A DNA stretch of 64,000 bases from Desulfovibrio oxyclinae DSM 11498 (GCF_000375485.1 NZ_AQXE01000005.1:1-64000), one strand, 5' to 3'; positions 7,695-16,763 are shown, counted from the stretch's first letter. The notes: generated by a model not told the origin, from the sequence alone. A program made the numbers and translations.

Positions 7695-10463
7695 CTATAC
7701 CAGAAACTTCCCTGTTACCGAATCCGGGTTGGCGATGATTTCCTCGGGGCTGCCGGAGGCCACGATGCGGCCGCCGTGTTCGCCGCCGCCGGGGCCGAGG
7801 TCCAGCACGTGGTCCGCGCTCATGATCACATCCGTGTTGTGCTCGATGACAATGACGGTCGCGCCCTTGTCCACCAGCTGGTGCAGCACCTTGATGAGCT
7901 TGCCCACCTCATGCATGTGCAGGCCGGTGGTAGGCTCGTCAAGAATGTACAGCGCGCCCGGCAGGCGTCGTTTGCCCAGCTCGCGGCTGATCTTGATGCG
8001 CTGGGCCTCGCCGCCGGAGAGCGTGGTGGCGGGCTGGCCGAGGTGCAGGTATTCCAGTCCCACCTGCTCCAGCACCGACAGCCGCCGCTTGAGCGCGGGA
8101 TGGTTCTCGAAGAACGCCGAGGCCTGCCGCACGGTCATGTCCAGCACGTCCGCGATGTTCTTCTCCCGGTAGGTGACCTCCAGCGTCTGGGCGTTGTAGC
8201 GGCGTCCCTTGCAAGTGTCGCAGGTCACGTACACATCCGGCAGGAAGTGCATCTCGATCTTGAGCTGTCCGTCCCCGCGGCATTTCTCGCAGCGGCCGCC
8301 CTTGACGTTGAAACTGAAGCGACCAGGCTGGTAGCCGCGCTTTCTGGCTTCCTTGGAGCCCGCGAAAATCTTGCGGATTTCGTCGAATATCTTGGTGTAG
8401 GTGGCCGGGTTGGACCGTGGCGTGCGGCCGATGGGCGTCTGGTCGATGGCGATGACCTTCTCCACCTGATCCAGCCCCTCAATGCCGCCGATGCGGCCTG
8501 GATTGTCCGCCCGATGCCCCTGATGCAGCTGCAGATGCTTGTAGAGCGAATCCACCACCAGCGAACTCTTGCCGGAACCGGAAACTCCGGTGACGCAGGT
8601 GAGGGCTCCCAGCGGAATATCGACGTCCAGATCCTTGAGGTTGTTGGTGGAAACCTTCTTGAGCCGGATGTTGCCGTTGGGCTTGCGGCGTTCGGTGGGC
8701 ACCTCGATGCGCAGGTCGCCGCGCAGGTATTTGCCCGTGAGCGAATCCGACTTCAACAGCCGTTCCGTATTGCCCTGATAGACGATCTCGCCACCGAGCA
8801 TCCCGGAGCCGGGACCGAGTTCGATGACGTGGTCCGCGTGTCGGATGGTAGGCTCGTCGTGCTCAACCACCAGCACGGTGTTGCCGCGCTCCTGCAGCGA
8901 GCGAAGCGTGTTCAGTAAACGCTCGTTGTCGCGCGGGTGCAGGCCGATACTCGGCTCGTCCAGAACGTAAGTCACGCCCACCAGACCGGAGCCGAGCTGC
9001 GACGCCAGCCGGATGCGCTGCGCCTCGCCGCCCGAAAGGGTGGACATGTTGCGGCCGAGATTGATGTAGTCCAGCCCCACGTTGACCATGAAGCCAAGGC
9101 GGTGTGTCAGCTCTTTCATGAGCGGTTCCGCGATAAGGGTGTCATGGCCTTCGAATTCAAGCGATTCCAGCCACTCCAGCGCACGGCGGATGCTCATGCT
9201 CACGAATTCGAAAATGTTGACCTCGCCCACGCGCACGGCCAGCGCCTCGGGCTTGAGACGCGCGCCCTCGCACGCGGGACACGGGCGCGTCTGCCGGAAG
9301 CTCGCCAGCCAGTGGTCCCATGCGTCGGCCTGACGGTAACCGAATTCCAGAATCGGAATGACGCCCTGCCAGCCGGTCTTCTCGCTGCCATGGAACAGCG
9401 CGTTCCAAGCCTCGTCCGAGAAGTCGGCAAGCGGGGTTTCCGGCGTGAAGCCGTAAGTCTTGCCCAGCTTCTTGAGTGCGGGTCCGTATTGCTTCTGCCG
9501 ATACGGGGACTTCCACGGAATCACGCCACCTTCGGAAAGCGAAAGTCCTTTGTTGGGTGCCACAAGATCCGGTTCGAAATACTCCATGGAGCCGATGCCG
9601 TTGCAGGTCCTGCATGCGCCCTGAGGGCTGTTGAAGGAGAAAAGCTGCGGGGTCAGGCGCGGAAGCGAGATGCGGCATTCCGGGCACGTGGAAAGCGTGG
9701 ACATGGGAATCTCCTCCCCGCCGCGCTCACCGCCCACGATGGCGATGGTCAGCCGTTCCTCGCCCTGTTTCAGGGCCAGCTCCACCGAGTCAGCCAGACG
9801 CTTCTTGATGCCGTCCTTGATGACCAGACGGTCCACCACCAGCTCCACCGTGTGCCGCTTGTTCTTCTCAAGCTCCGGCACGTCGTCGAGGGTATGCACG
9901 GTGCCGTCCACGCGCACGCGCACGAATCCTTCCTTGCGCAGCTTGTCGAACAGGTCCTTGTGGGTGCCCTTCTGATGCTCGGCCATGGGAGCCAGGAGCA
10001 TGAATTTGGTGCCTTCGTCGAGGTCAAGGATGGTGTCCACGATCTGGTCCGTGGTCTGGGCCTCGATGGGCCGTCCGCATTCCGGGCAGTGGAATTTGCC
10101 AAGCCGCGCGAAGAAAACTCGCAGAAAATCGTATATCTCGGTGACGGTGCCCACGGTGGAGCGGGGGTTCCGGCTGGTGGTCTGTTGTTCCAGCGAGATG
10201 GCCGGGGACAGGCCTTCCACCTTTTCCACCAGCGGCTTGTCCATCTGCGGCAGGAACTGTCTCGCGTACGCCGAGAGCGACTCCACGTACCGTCGCTGCC
10301 CTTCGGCATAGACGATGTCGAACGCCAAGGTCGATTTGCCGGACCCCGAGGGGCCGCAGACCACCACGAGCTTCTCGCGGGGGATGTCGAGGGTCAAGTC
10401 CTTGAGATTATGATGCTTCGCGCCTTCAATATATATGCTTTCGCGTCTGGGATCGGTGTTCAT
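7695..10463 (-). CDS. uvrA: Excinuclease ABC subunit UvrA
   Basis: UvrA is the damage-recognition ATPase of nucleotide excision repair; it loads UvrB onto distorted DNA. The 922-aa length is normal. Visible features are Walker A GPSGSGKST at 37-45, a CPEC zinc module near the insertion domain, CRTCNGIG, ABC signature LSGGEAQRIRLASQLGS, a second Walker A GVSGSGKSS, the zinc finger CEKC with CDTC, and the second signature LSGGEAQRIKISRELGK followed by ILDEPTTGLH. Nothing appears degraded. It is transcribed alone; no LexA-type operator is obvious upstream. Confidence 0.98.
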   Translation of the reverse strand: MNTDPRRESIYIEGAKHHNLKDLTLDIPREKLVVVCGPSGSGKSTLAFDIVYAEGQRRYVESLSAYARQFLPQMDKPLVEKVEGLSPAISLEQQTTSRNPRSTVGTVTEIYDFLRVFFARLGKFHCPECGRPIEAQTTDQIVDTILDLDEGTKFMLLAPMAEHQKGTHKDLFDKLRKEGFVRVRVDGTVHTLDDVPELEKNKRHTVELVVDRLVIKDGIKKRLADSVELALKQGEERLTIAIVGGERGGEEIPMSTLSTCPECRISLPRLTPQLFSFNSPQGACRTCNGIGSMEYFEPDLVAPNKGLSLSEGGVIPWKSPYRQKQYGPALKKLGKTYGFTPETPLADFSDEAWNALFHGSEKTGWQGVIPILEFGYRQADAWDHWLASFRQTRPCPACEGARLKPEALAVRVGEVNIFEFVSMSIRRALEWLESLEFEGHDTLIAEPLMKELTHRLGFMVNVGLDYINLGRNMSTLSGGEAQRIRLASQLGSGLVGVTYVLDEPSIGLHPRDNERLLNTLRSLQERGNTVLVVEHDEPTIRHADHVIELGPGSGMLGGEIVYQGNTERLLKSDSLTGKYLRGDLRIEVPTERRKPNGNIRLKKVSTNNLKDLDVDIPLGALTCVTGVSGSGKSSLVVDSLYKHLQLHQGHRADNPGRIGGIEGLDQVEKVIAIDQTPIGRTPRSNPATYTKIFDEIRKIFAGSKEARKRGYQPGRFSFNVKGGRCEKCRGDGQLKIEMHFLPDVYVTCDTCKGRRYNAQTLEVTYREKNIADVLDMTVRQASAFFENHPALKRRLSVLEQVGLEYLHLGQPATTLSGGEAQRIKISRELGKRRLPGALYILDEPTTGLHMHEVGKLIKVLHQLVDKGATVIVIEHNTDVIMSADHVLDLGPGGGEHGGRIVASGSPEEIIANPDSVTGKFLV

Positions 10464-10532
10464 CAGGGCATGATAAGCATTCCTGAGAGAGTGGCAAGGA
10501 AGGATTCCGCATGAGTGGCTGAAAGTCGTTCG

Positions 10533-11048
10533 CTAGCCCTTCATCATCTGCTCCAGCCACAGCCGTGCCTCATCCGTGTCTTCCTCAGGCGCCCATGGTG
10601 CGAATTCCTTGTCCGAAGCCTTGGTGTACGGCCCCGGCTTGACCTCGAATGCCACCGTATCCGGTTCAAGGACGATCCAAGAATGCCAGACACCCGGTTC
10701 GATGTCGCCGCCAAAGACCTCGGAGCCGGCCCGTACCTCGAACGACTCGGTCACCTTGCCCAAACCATCAAAGACAAGCTGCCGTAACGCACCGGCAATC
10801 AGCATGAAACTTTCCGGTTTCGGCGGATCGACATGCCGGTGGGGGCGGATGTACGTCCCCGGCTGCATGCAGTTCAGCATGCGATGCAGCGAAGCATCCG
10901 GACCCTTGTGAAGCGGCTGGATGATGCGGCCGCGAGGGCTGCGGCGGGACATTTCCACGGCATAACGCATCAACTCCCCGTCAATGCGAGTCATTTGCCC
11001 TTCAGGGGCCGGTAGGGCCAACGGAAAATCCTTTTCGGTCATACTCAT
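10533..11048 (-). CDS. WbuC-like cupin metalloprotein
   Basis: A protein of about 171 aa with a cupin beta-barrel. The metal-binding cluster RPHRHVDPPKPE resembles the WbuC family, followed by SFMLIAGALRQLVFD and a second cupin motif around GDIEPGVWHSW. WbuC-type proteins are often found in O-antigen loci, but their reaction is not established. The start at 11048 (MSMTEKD) has AAAGGATGGG upstream; an in-frame ATG seven codons earlier is possible. It is not next to other polysaccharide genes and is the last ordinary gene before an AT-rich patch. Confidence 0.75.
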   Translation of the reverse strand: MSMTEKDFPLALPAPEGQMTRIDGELMRYAVEMSRRSPRGRIIQPLHKGPDASLHRMLNCMQPGTYIRPHRHVDPPKPESFMLIAGALRQLVFDGLGKVTESFEVRAGSEVFGGDIEPGVWHSWIVLEPDTVAFEVKPGPYTKASDKEFAPWAPEEDTDEARLWLEQMMKG

Positions 11049-11411
11049 CCCATCCTTTTTGCCTGGCACAGGTACTTCATGTAAGCTTTGGAACTGATAT
11101 GGGTAGTTCTCAGATTTAGTTATGGCGAGAAGAATGTCTAGGTTGTTGGCTTAAGCAGGCTCGTTTGATGGAGCAATTACATTGCTGGGACAATGGCTGG
11201 GATTGCATGAGAGCCTGTGCGCGAGTGTTAAAACAGCTCGGACCTTAGATTTATTTAGCGGGTCGGCACTATATAATCAGTCTTCGTCAAACATGAAGAA
11301 AAATTTCCTGGAGACAGTGAACGGCTAGGCTTAGAACGAAGGTGTTGCTTACACGGACAGCCTGCTTTTATTAAGGCGCTTTATGTGGACGAAGTCCCTA
11401 TTCTTATAGTG
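11049..11411. other. AT-rich intergenic stretch, no gene seen
   Basis: About 360 nt of clearly lower GC content than the surrounding genes. No frame gives a credible protein, and I see no tRNA, strong hairpin or repeat. It may hold the promoter of the WbuC-like gene. Together with the next gene and 12276-12570 it forms a compositionally distinct patch of about 1.5 kb, which suggests transferred or decaying DNA. Confidence 0.55.
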
Positions 11412-12275
11412 TTATAATAGATGTTTAAGTTTTTTTGAGAATGTGATTAGAAGCAGGTAAGGGATACACAATAGTATGGGTATCAACCATTTTAACGAGT
11501 AAAATACCGGCTCCAACTGTGAACGTCTGGGTTGATAGTCGCGACTGCCTCTGGGACAAAGAGTGTAGCTGTCTTGGTAAATACTGCGTAAAACGCGAGA
11601 CGCTTTTTGAGTATAAAAGTCAGCTATAATTTTAGGTTTTTTCTGTATTTCAGCAATTGAATAGGGAATCACGACACCGTAGTCGGGGTCAAGGACCATG
11701 CCTGCACCTTCGTCAAGGCCGACAACAACATGCCCGTTCAGGCCGATGATGGCTGGACTCATCCCTTTGTCCCGAAGTATTGCGCTCAATAAAATTGCAT
11801 GTTGTGAACATAACCCCAATCCTCTCTCCACGATTTTATCTTTGCGGAAAAATTCATATAGTTGATATTGAGGGTAGATTTTTGCGAATAAAAAGATCAG
11901 CCAGTTCTCCCAAATTGGGAGACTGATGTTGGTTTTTTCAGGGTGTGTCGTGTCCCAAAAGTGCTTGATTCCGATGTGAACCAAGAACGTCATGCGGCGA
12001 GCCCAGTTGAGATCGCTTTCTCCAGTAAGAATTCTGGTTTCTTTAAAGAATTCTTCTTTGGTTATTGGGATCTGAAGCTCAGTAGGCCTCAATGACTGAG
12101 ACAGCCCGTAGATGTTTACTATAATAAGGAACGCCCCCAGCACGAAGAGAAAGAAGGCGAGCCGTCGCCCGACACTTTTTTTTAAATCTACCAAGTAAAT
12201 ATACCTATAAAGAAAGGAGATGGTGTTCGTTTGAATCCTGCAGATAATAACAATAGTTGCGACAGCCTTGTTCAC
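11412..12275 (-). CDS. Transglutaminase-like membrane protein
   Basis: A 287-aa protein with a membrane segment near the N-terminus (about residues 38-57), a soluble domain, and a second hydrophobic segment near the C-terminus (about 260-280) followed by a basic tail. The domain carries a plausible transglutaminase-like triad: Cys 156 in GLGLCSQHA, His 182 in LNGHVVVGL and Asp 196 in MVLDPDYG. The substrate is unknown. The start is uncertain: GTG at 12275 gives the longest form, TTG at 12194 a shorter one, and neither has a strong ribosome-binding site. Composition is much more AT-rich than neighbouring genes, consistent with horizontal acquisition. It has no obvious operon partner. Confidence 0.7.
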   Translation of the reverse strand: MNKAVATIVIICRIQTNTISFLYRYIYLVDLKKSVGRRLAFFLFVLGAFLIIVNIYGLSQSLRPTELQIPITKEEFFKETRILTGESDLNWARRMTFLVHIGIKHFWDTTHPEKTNISLPIWENWLIFLFAKIYPQYQLYEFFRKDKIVERGLGLCSQHAILLSAILRDKGMSPAIIGLNGHVVVGLDEGAGMVLDPDYGVVIPYSIAEIQKKPKIIADFYTQKASRVLRSIYQDSYTLCPRGSRDYQPRRSQLEPVFYSLKWLIPILLCIPYLLLITFSKKLKHLL

Positions 12276-12570
12276 ATGGTGACGTATTAACGGTCAAATG
12301 CTATCCGAAAAAGCTTCGATTATTAAAGTGATAATTGGTAGTGGAAAATGGTCGCTTGTTTCTCTGTATGCAAAACACCTACTGGTTCTCGCGAGCATGC
12401 CTGCCAAAGACCCATGCTTAAAGAAAATTCTGTGCTAGTTGTCATAAAAGTCAATAAATCCTGCTGTAAAAGATGTCTAAAACACGTTTTTAGAAAACAT
12501 TCTTGAGGCAGGGCGATATATAGGGTGTTTGGCGTCGGGGTTCAATGTCGGATTGCTCGGTATGAGATTG
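12276..12570. other. AT-rich intergenic stretch, no gene seen
   Basis: Nearly 300 nt between the transglutaminase-like gene and the first dispersed repeat. It is AT-rich, with no credible protein-coding frame or RNA gene. It probably contains the promoter of the 11412-12275 gene, though I cannot point to convincing -35/-10 boxes. Confidence 0.5.
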
Positions 12571-13016
12571 TTTTCTGCGGCGCAGAAAAAAAGAAGGCAA
12601 AAACTGCGCTGCTTGAGGTGAGCCGCCGTTCTCGGCGAGTGGCTCTATGACGCGGTCACTGCTCCGGGTAAAACATCTGTGACTACAGCCCCCCACGACC
12701 TGCGTGACCGATTAAAGGAGCCTCTATGCCTCGATCGGCATTGCTGCGGCACTTAGTCGGCGGGAGTGTATGCTTTGTTGGAGGTCCGAAGGGAAATGTA
12801 CGAACTGGGAAAGTCCTGTTTAGCTGAGCTCTGCTAACGGAGTTCGTCAGCCAAGACCCATAGAATCCTAAATCCCCGTCAGCGGGGTTGCAGCTGGTAC
12901 GCGGATTATGCGGTCGCATGAATCCAACAGCTGCAACCCCGCTGACAACTCAGGGATTCCAAAGGGGGCCCGCCCTATGGCGGGGTGCAGGGGCAGCGCC
13001 CCTGCCGCCGGAGGAT
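12571..13016 (+). repeat. Dispersed repeat, copy A
   Basis: First of four related elements in the window, running directly up to the rdgB stop codon. It contains three modules: a left part rich in A plus a segment that stays open as a frame on the minus strand (12600-12690), a middle part starting at CCTCTATGCCTCGATCGGC (12720), and a right part with a perfect 19-bp dyad (12878-12896 with 12928-12946) whose 31-nt loop has its own inner stem ATGCG/CGCAT. Past the dyad are GGATTCCAAAGGGGGCCCGCC and a hairpin at 12986-13004, then GCCGGAGG. This copy is the most diverged. It may also serve as the 3' end of the rdgB transcript. Confidence 0.85.
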
Positions 13017-13020
13017 CTCT

Positions 13021-13629
13021 TTACGCCTGTGCTTTTTCCCAGAAGTCCGGCCAGGCTTCGAGGAGTTTGGTGATGGCTTCGCCTCGGTGTGAGCGGGAGT
13101 GTTTTTGTTCCGGGGTGAGTTCTGCTGCATGCAGTCCGGATTCGGGGTCGATGAAGATGACGTCGTAGCCGAAGCCGCCTGAGCCTTTGTACTCGTGGGC
13201 TATGTGGCCTTCGTAGGAGCCGTCGGTGGTGGTTTCGGCTCCGTTGGGGGCTACGGCTGCCATAACGCAGCGGTAGCGGGCGGTGCGTTTTTCGTCGGGG
13301 ACGTCTTTGAGCTCGGCAAGGAGTTTTTCGTTGTTGGCGTGGTCGTCGCATTCTGGACCGGCAAAGCGAGCGGAGTAGACGCCGGGGGCACCGTTCAGGG
13401 CGTCTACTTCTATGCCGGAGTCGTCGGCTACTGCGACAAGACCGGTGGCTTTTGCCACTTCGCGGGCCTTGATGAGCGCGTTTTCCAGGAATGTATCTCC
13501 GGTTTCGGGGATTTCGCCGATTTCGGGAAACTCGTCGAGACTGCGTACGGTGAGACCGAAGAGTTGCAGCAGGATGTTGAATTCGCGGATTTTGCCTTTG
13601 TTACGCGTGGCGAGAACGATTGCGTCCAT
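13021..13629 (-). CDS. rdgB: XTP/dITP (non-canonical purine NTP) pyrophosphatase
   Basis: This RdgB/HAM1-family enzyme hydrolyses dITP, ITP and XTP to monophosphates, keeping deaminated purines out of DNA and RNA. The 202-aa length is normal. It shows the N-terminal nucleotide motif VLATRNKGKIREF, the metal-binding segment ADDSGIEVDAL and the base-recognition region GFGYDVIF followed by the basic SRSHRGEA. It lies 45 nt downstream of the histidine kinase gene on the same strand and is probably cotranscribed. Its stop codon is 4 nt from dispersed repeat A. Confidence 0.95.
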   Translation of the reverse strand: MDAIVLATRNKGKIREFNILLQLFGLTVRSLDEFPEIGEIPETGDTFLENALIKAREVAKATGLVAVADDSGIEVDALNGAPGVYSARFAGPECDDHANNEKLLAELKDVPDEKRTARYRCVMAAVAPNGAETTTDGSYEGHIAHEYKGSGGFGYDVIFIDPESGLHAAELTPEQKHSRSHRGEAITKLLEAWPDFWEKAQA

Positions 13630-13674
13630 GATGTCGGCTTCCTTGATTGCTTCGTTTCAGGGGAGCCCTACATA

Positions 13675-15153
13675 CTAGGAGGCGTCTTCTTGCGCAACTG
13701 GGCGGACGGCGGCGACCGGGGGCAGATTGAGAGTCACGGTGGTGCCGACCCCTTCATGGCTGACGAGTTCCACTTCGCCGCCCAGTTCGTCCATGATCTT
13801 CCGGATCATGGCCAGGCCGAGGCCGGAGCCTTTGCCCTTGGTGCTGTAAAAGGGGCTGAAAAGCTTGTCGCGTTTGTCCGGGGGAATGCCGATGCCGGTG
13901 TCACTGACGGTCAGGCGGACAAAACCGTCGTTCATGCCTGTTTCGATGCGCAGTTCGCCGCCTTCCGGCATGGCTTCCACCGAGTTTTTGACGAGGTTGA
14001 TGAGGCTTTGGCGAATCTGATCCTCGTTGGCTTTCACCTTGGCCACGTTCGGGTGCAGATCGAGTATGAGCCGGATGTTTTTTTCATCAAAGCCGATTCC
14101 CATGACATTCATGGTGTTGTGTACGGCGTCGTTGAGGTTCATTTCTCTGGCGTCCGCATCGGTGGGACGCGTGAAATTCATGATGCTCTTGAGAATCTTG
14201 TCGAGCCGTTTGGATTCTTCGAGGATGATCTGGATTTTCTCGGTGGTCTTTTCGTCCAATCCTTCCGAGCGCATCAGGGAGTTGGCGAAGCCGGAAATGG
14301 AAAAGAGCGGGTTCCTGATCTCGTGCGCGATGTAGGTGGAGAGTTCGCCGATGGAAGCAAGTTTTTCCGACTGTTGCAGCCGCTGTTCAAGATGGGTGCG
14401 ACGCGTGATGTCGCGGCGCATGGCCACGATGTGCGTCACCTGTCCTTCTTCGCTGGAGATGGGATATGTATATATCCTGTGATAATGGGCGCGCCCTTCG
14501 TGGTCCACGCTGGTGGCGGTGGACTCGGAAGATTGGCCGGTCTTTATGGTCTTTTCCAGCGCCTTTGCCTCATCGGGACCGAAGACCCTTTCCACCGTGC
14601 CGCCGACGATGGCTCGTTTCGGACTGCCCAGCCGGTCAGCAACGGTCTTGTTGCAGCCGAGGATGGTACCTTCCAGATCAAGAAAGAGTATTTCCTCATC
14701 GAGCTGGTCGATGATGGTCTTGAGCATGGTCTGGGTGTGCATGAGGTCGAGCTTGCAGGCCACCCATATTTTGTCTGAGGTGAGCAGGCGGATGAAAAAA
14801 TTGGCACAGTCCCGTTCGACCAACGTGACATGGGCCGGGAGATTGGTGCGAAGCTCGGACTGCAGCGTCTGCCGCCCGGTGGCCTCAATGACCATGTTGA
14901 TTTCGGGGTGGTCCTCCAGCATGCCCTGCCACGTCTTGTGCAAAGGAATGCCGTGAGCCTGCTCGTAGATGCCCGGCAGCGCGTTCTGGCCCGGCAGCGC
15001 GGCTGCCACGATGCCAATTTCGCGCAGCACCGCGTCGTTGGCCTGGTCTCGGAACATTTCCCAGAAAGCCAGAAGGGCCGGGATGTCTCCGATGACGCCT
15101 ATGGAGTATTGTTTGTCCGCAGAGAGATCTTTGGTTATTGTATCGTCCAGCAT
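13675..15153 (-). CDS. Sensor histidine kinase with N-terminal Rossmann-like domain
   Basis: A cytoplasmic kinase of about 492 aa. Residues about 15-135 resemble the nucleotide-binding part of GFO/IDH-type oxidoreductases (YSIGVIGDIPALLAF, then HGIPLHKTWQGMLEDHPEI and NMVIEATG), not a usual sensor domain. A PAS domain follows (about 145-255), then a HisKA dimerisation helix with phospho-acceptor His 277 in YIAHEIRNP, and a HATPase_c domain with N-box NLVKNSVEAM, DTGIGIP and GKGSGLGLAM. There are no membrane segments. The start at 15153 has GGCGGG upstream; the open frame runs further but overlaps the rimO region. No response regulator is adjacent, so its partner is unknown. Confidence 0.88.
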   Translation of the reverse strand: MLDDTITKDLSADKQYSIGVIGDIPALLAFWEMFRDQANDAVLREIGIVAAALPGQNALPGIYEQAHGIPLHKTWQGMLEDHPEINMVIEATGRQTLQSELRTNLPAHVTLVERDCANFFIRLLTSDKIWVACKLDLMHTQTMLKTIIDQLDEEILFLDLEGTILGCNKTVADRLGSPKRAIVGGTVERVFGPDEAKALEKTIKTGQSSESTATSVDHEGRAHYHRIYTYPISSEEGQVTHIVAMRRDITRRTHLEQRLQQSEKLASIGELSTYIAHEIRNPLFSISGFANSLMRSEGLDEKTTEKIQIILEESKRLDKILKSIMNFTRPTDADAREMNLNDAVHNTMNVMGIGFDEKNIRLILDLHPNVAKVKANEDQIRQSLINLVKNSVEAMPEGGELRIETGMNDGFVRLTVSDTGIGIPPDKRDKLFSPFYSTKGKGSGLGLAMIRKIMDELGGEVELVSHEGVGTTVTLNLPPVAAVRPVAQEDAS

Positions 15154-15262
15154 CGGCACCCGCCTGTTTGACAGAATTCTGGTATTCATTCTACACGGCG
15201 TATCCGAAAGCGCAATGCTTAACTGAACCCCCTGTCGCAACTCGCGATCCACCGGAGGAAAC

Positions 15263-16582
15263 ATGAGCGAACCCGTTCGCGTCCATACCGTCAGCCTTGG
15301 CTGTCCCAAGAACCTCGTCGATACCGAACGGCTGCTCGGCGCTCTCGGCGGAGCCATGACTCCCGTTGACGAACCGAAGGAGGCCGACCTCGTTCTGGTC
15401 AACACCTGCGGTTTCATCCAGCCTGCCATCGAAGAGTCGGTGGAGACAATACTTGATCTGGTGGAGGAAGTGCGCGAGGCGCGCGAGTCCGGCAAGCGCC
15501 AGCCGGTCATGGTCGTCGCGGGCTGTCTCGTGAGCCGCTTTCGCGACGCGCTGCGCAACGAGATGCCCGAGGTCTCGCTGTGGCTCTCCACGGATGAGCT
15601 TGACTGCTGGTCCGACATGATCCGGGACGCGCTGGGGGCCGAAACCGACAAGACCATGCCGCGCAGGGTGTCCACTGCGCCCTCATTCGCGTATCTCAAG
15701 GTCGGGGAAGGGTGTTCGCACAACTGCCGGTTCTGCACCATCCCGTCCATCCGCGGTCCGCAGCACAGCTTTCCGCTCGAAACGCTGGCCGCAGAGGCCC
15801 GCCTGCTTGTAACCTCCGGCGTGCCGGAGCTGGTGGTGGTCGGGCAGGACTCCACGGCCTACGGTTCGGACCTGGGAATCAAGGACGGCTTTCGCAAGCT
15901 GATGGACGAACTGCTCATCATTGAAGGGCTGCACTGGCTGCGCGTCATGTACCTGTACCCGGCGGGACTTTCGGAATCCAACCTGAAATATCTTGCCACA
16001 ATGGGCCGTCCGTTCGTGCCGTATTTCGACATACCCCTTCAGCACGCACACCCGGACATCCTCAAGAACATGGGCCGCCCTTTCTCGCGCGATCCGCAGA
16101 AAGTGCTGGAGCGCGTGAAGCGATTCTTCCCGGAGGCTGCCATCCGCACAACGTTCATCGTGGGGTTTCCGGGCGAGACCGAGGAGCATTTTCATTATCT
16201 CATGGATTTTGTCCGGGAACACCGGCTGCATCACGTGGGTGTGTTCCCGTACTGGCCCGAGGAGGGCACTCCGGCGGCCGAGCTGCCGGATCAGGTGCCG
16301 GACGACGTCAAGGAAGCCCGTCGCGATGCGCTCATGGCGCTTCAGGCGGAGATATCCGCCGAGCTGATGGAAGAGTATGTGGGGCAGGAGATCGAGATAC
16401 TCGTGGAACGCCCGTCCCCTGAATGGCCCGGGCTGTATGAAGGTCGCGCATGGTTTCAGGCCCCGGAAGTTGACGGCAAGACGTACATCAGCGTTCCCGA
16501 AGGCACCGAGCTCACCCCCGGCACCTTCGTCACCGCCGAAGTGGAAAGCGCTTCCACGTACGACCTTTCCGTACTGCTGTAA
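15263..16582 (+). CDS. rimO: Ribosomal protein S12 methylthiotransferase RimO
   Basis: RimO is a radical SAM enzyme that adds a methylthio group to a conserved aspartate of ribosomal protein S12. The 439-aa protein has the N-terminal UPF0004 domain with three cluster cysteines (Cys 14 in LGCPKN, Cys 49 in NTCGF, Cys 88 in AGCLV), the radical SAM cluster Cys 151/155/158 in GCSHNCRFC, and a C-terminal TRAM domain (EIEILVERP). CTIPSIRGP after the cluster is typical of RimO, distinguishing it from MiaB. GGAGG lies 5 nt before the ATG. It is divergent from the histidine kinase and ends at a clear terminator. Confidence 0.95.
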   Translation: MSEPVRVHTVSLGCPKNLVDTERLLGALGGAMTPVDEPKEADLVLVNTCGFIQPAIEESVETILDLVEEVREARESGKRQPVMVVAGCLVSRFRDALRNEMPEVSLWLSTDELDCWSDMIRDALGAETDKTMPRRVSTAPSFAYLKVGEGCSHNCRFCTIPSIRGPQHSFPLETLAAEARLLVTSGVPELVVVGQDSTAYGSDLGIKDGFRKLMDELLIIEGLHWLRVMYLYPAGLSESNLKYLATMGRPFVPYFDIPLQHAHPDILKNMGRPFSRDPQKVLERVKRFFPEAAIRTTFIVGFPGETEEHFHYLMDFVREHRLHHVGVFPYWPEEGTPAAELPDQVPDDVKEARRDALMALQAEISAELMEEYVGQEIEILVERPSPEWPGLYEGRAWFQAPEVDGKTYISVPEGTELTPGTFVTAEVESASTYDLSVLL

Positions 16583-16610
16583 TAGCCGCCATCCTTTTCA
16601 GATGACTTCA

Positions 16611-16637
16611 AGCCCCCGTCCATGCGGGGGCTTTTTC
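16611..16637 (+). terminator. Intrinsic terminator after rimO
   Basis: An 8-bp G+C-rich stem (AGCCCCCG with CGGGGGCT) closes a 6-nt loop and is followed by a run of T. It lies about 30 nt past the rimO stop codon. Confidence 0.9.
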
Positions 16638-16763
16638 ATACCCGGGCCGTGCCCGCAAGAGTACTGCGAAGATCTGTCTCCGGAAGAAGCACAATCCCGC
16701 TTTATTCCCGAAATGAATTGCCGTATCCTCCCGTGACGCAAAAAACACTAGGAAGGAGAAACT

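Noticed and set aside
8937..10514. 525-codon plus-strand frame opposite uvrA, and similar frames opposite tkt, glnA, eno and metH
   Set aside because: All lie opposite well-conserved genes, have no recognisable domain or ribosome-binding site, and show the composition of shadow frames.
12571..13016. Repeat copies as integron attC sites or a transposon with a transposase
   Set aside because: The paired dyad superficially resembles attC, but I see no R and L core boxes, no integrase gene and no cassette arrangement. No transposase frame exists in any copy.
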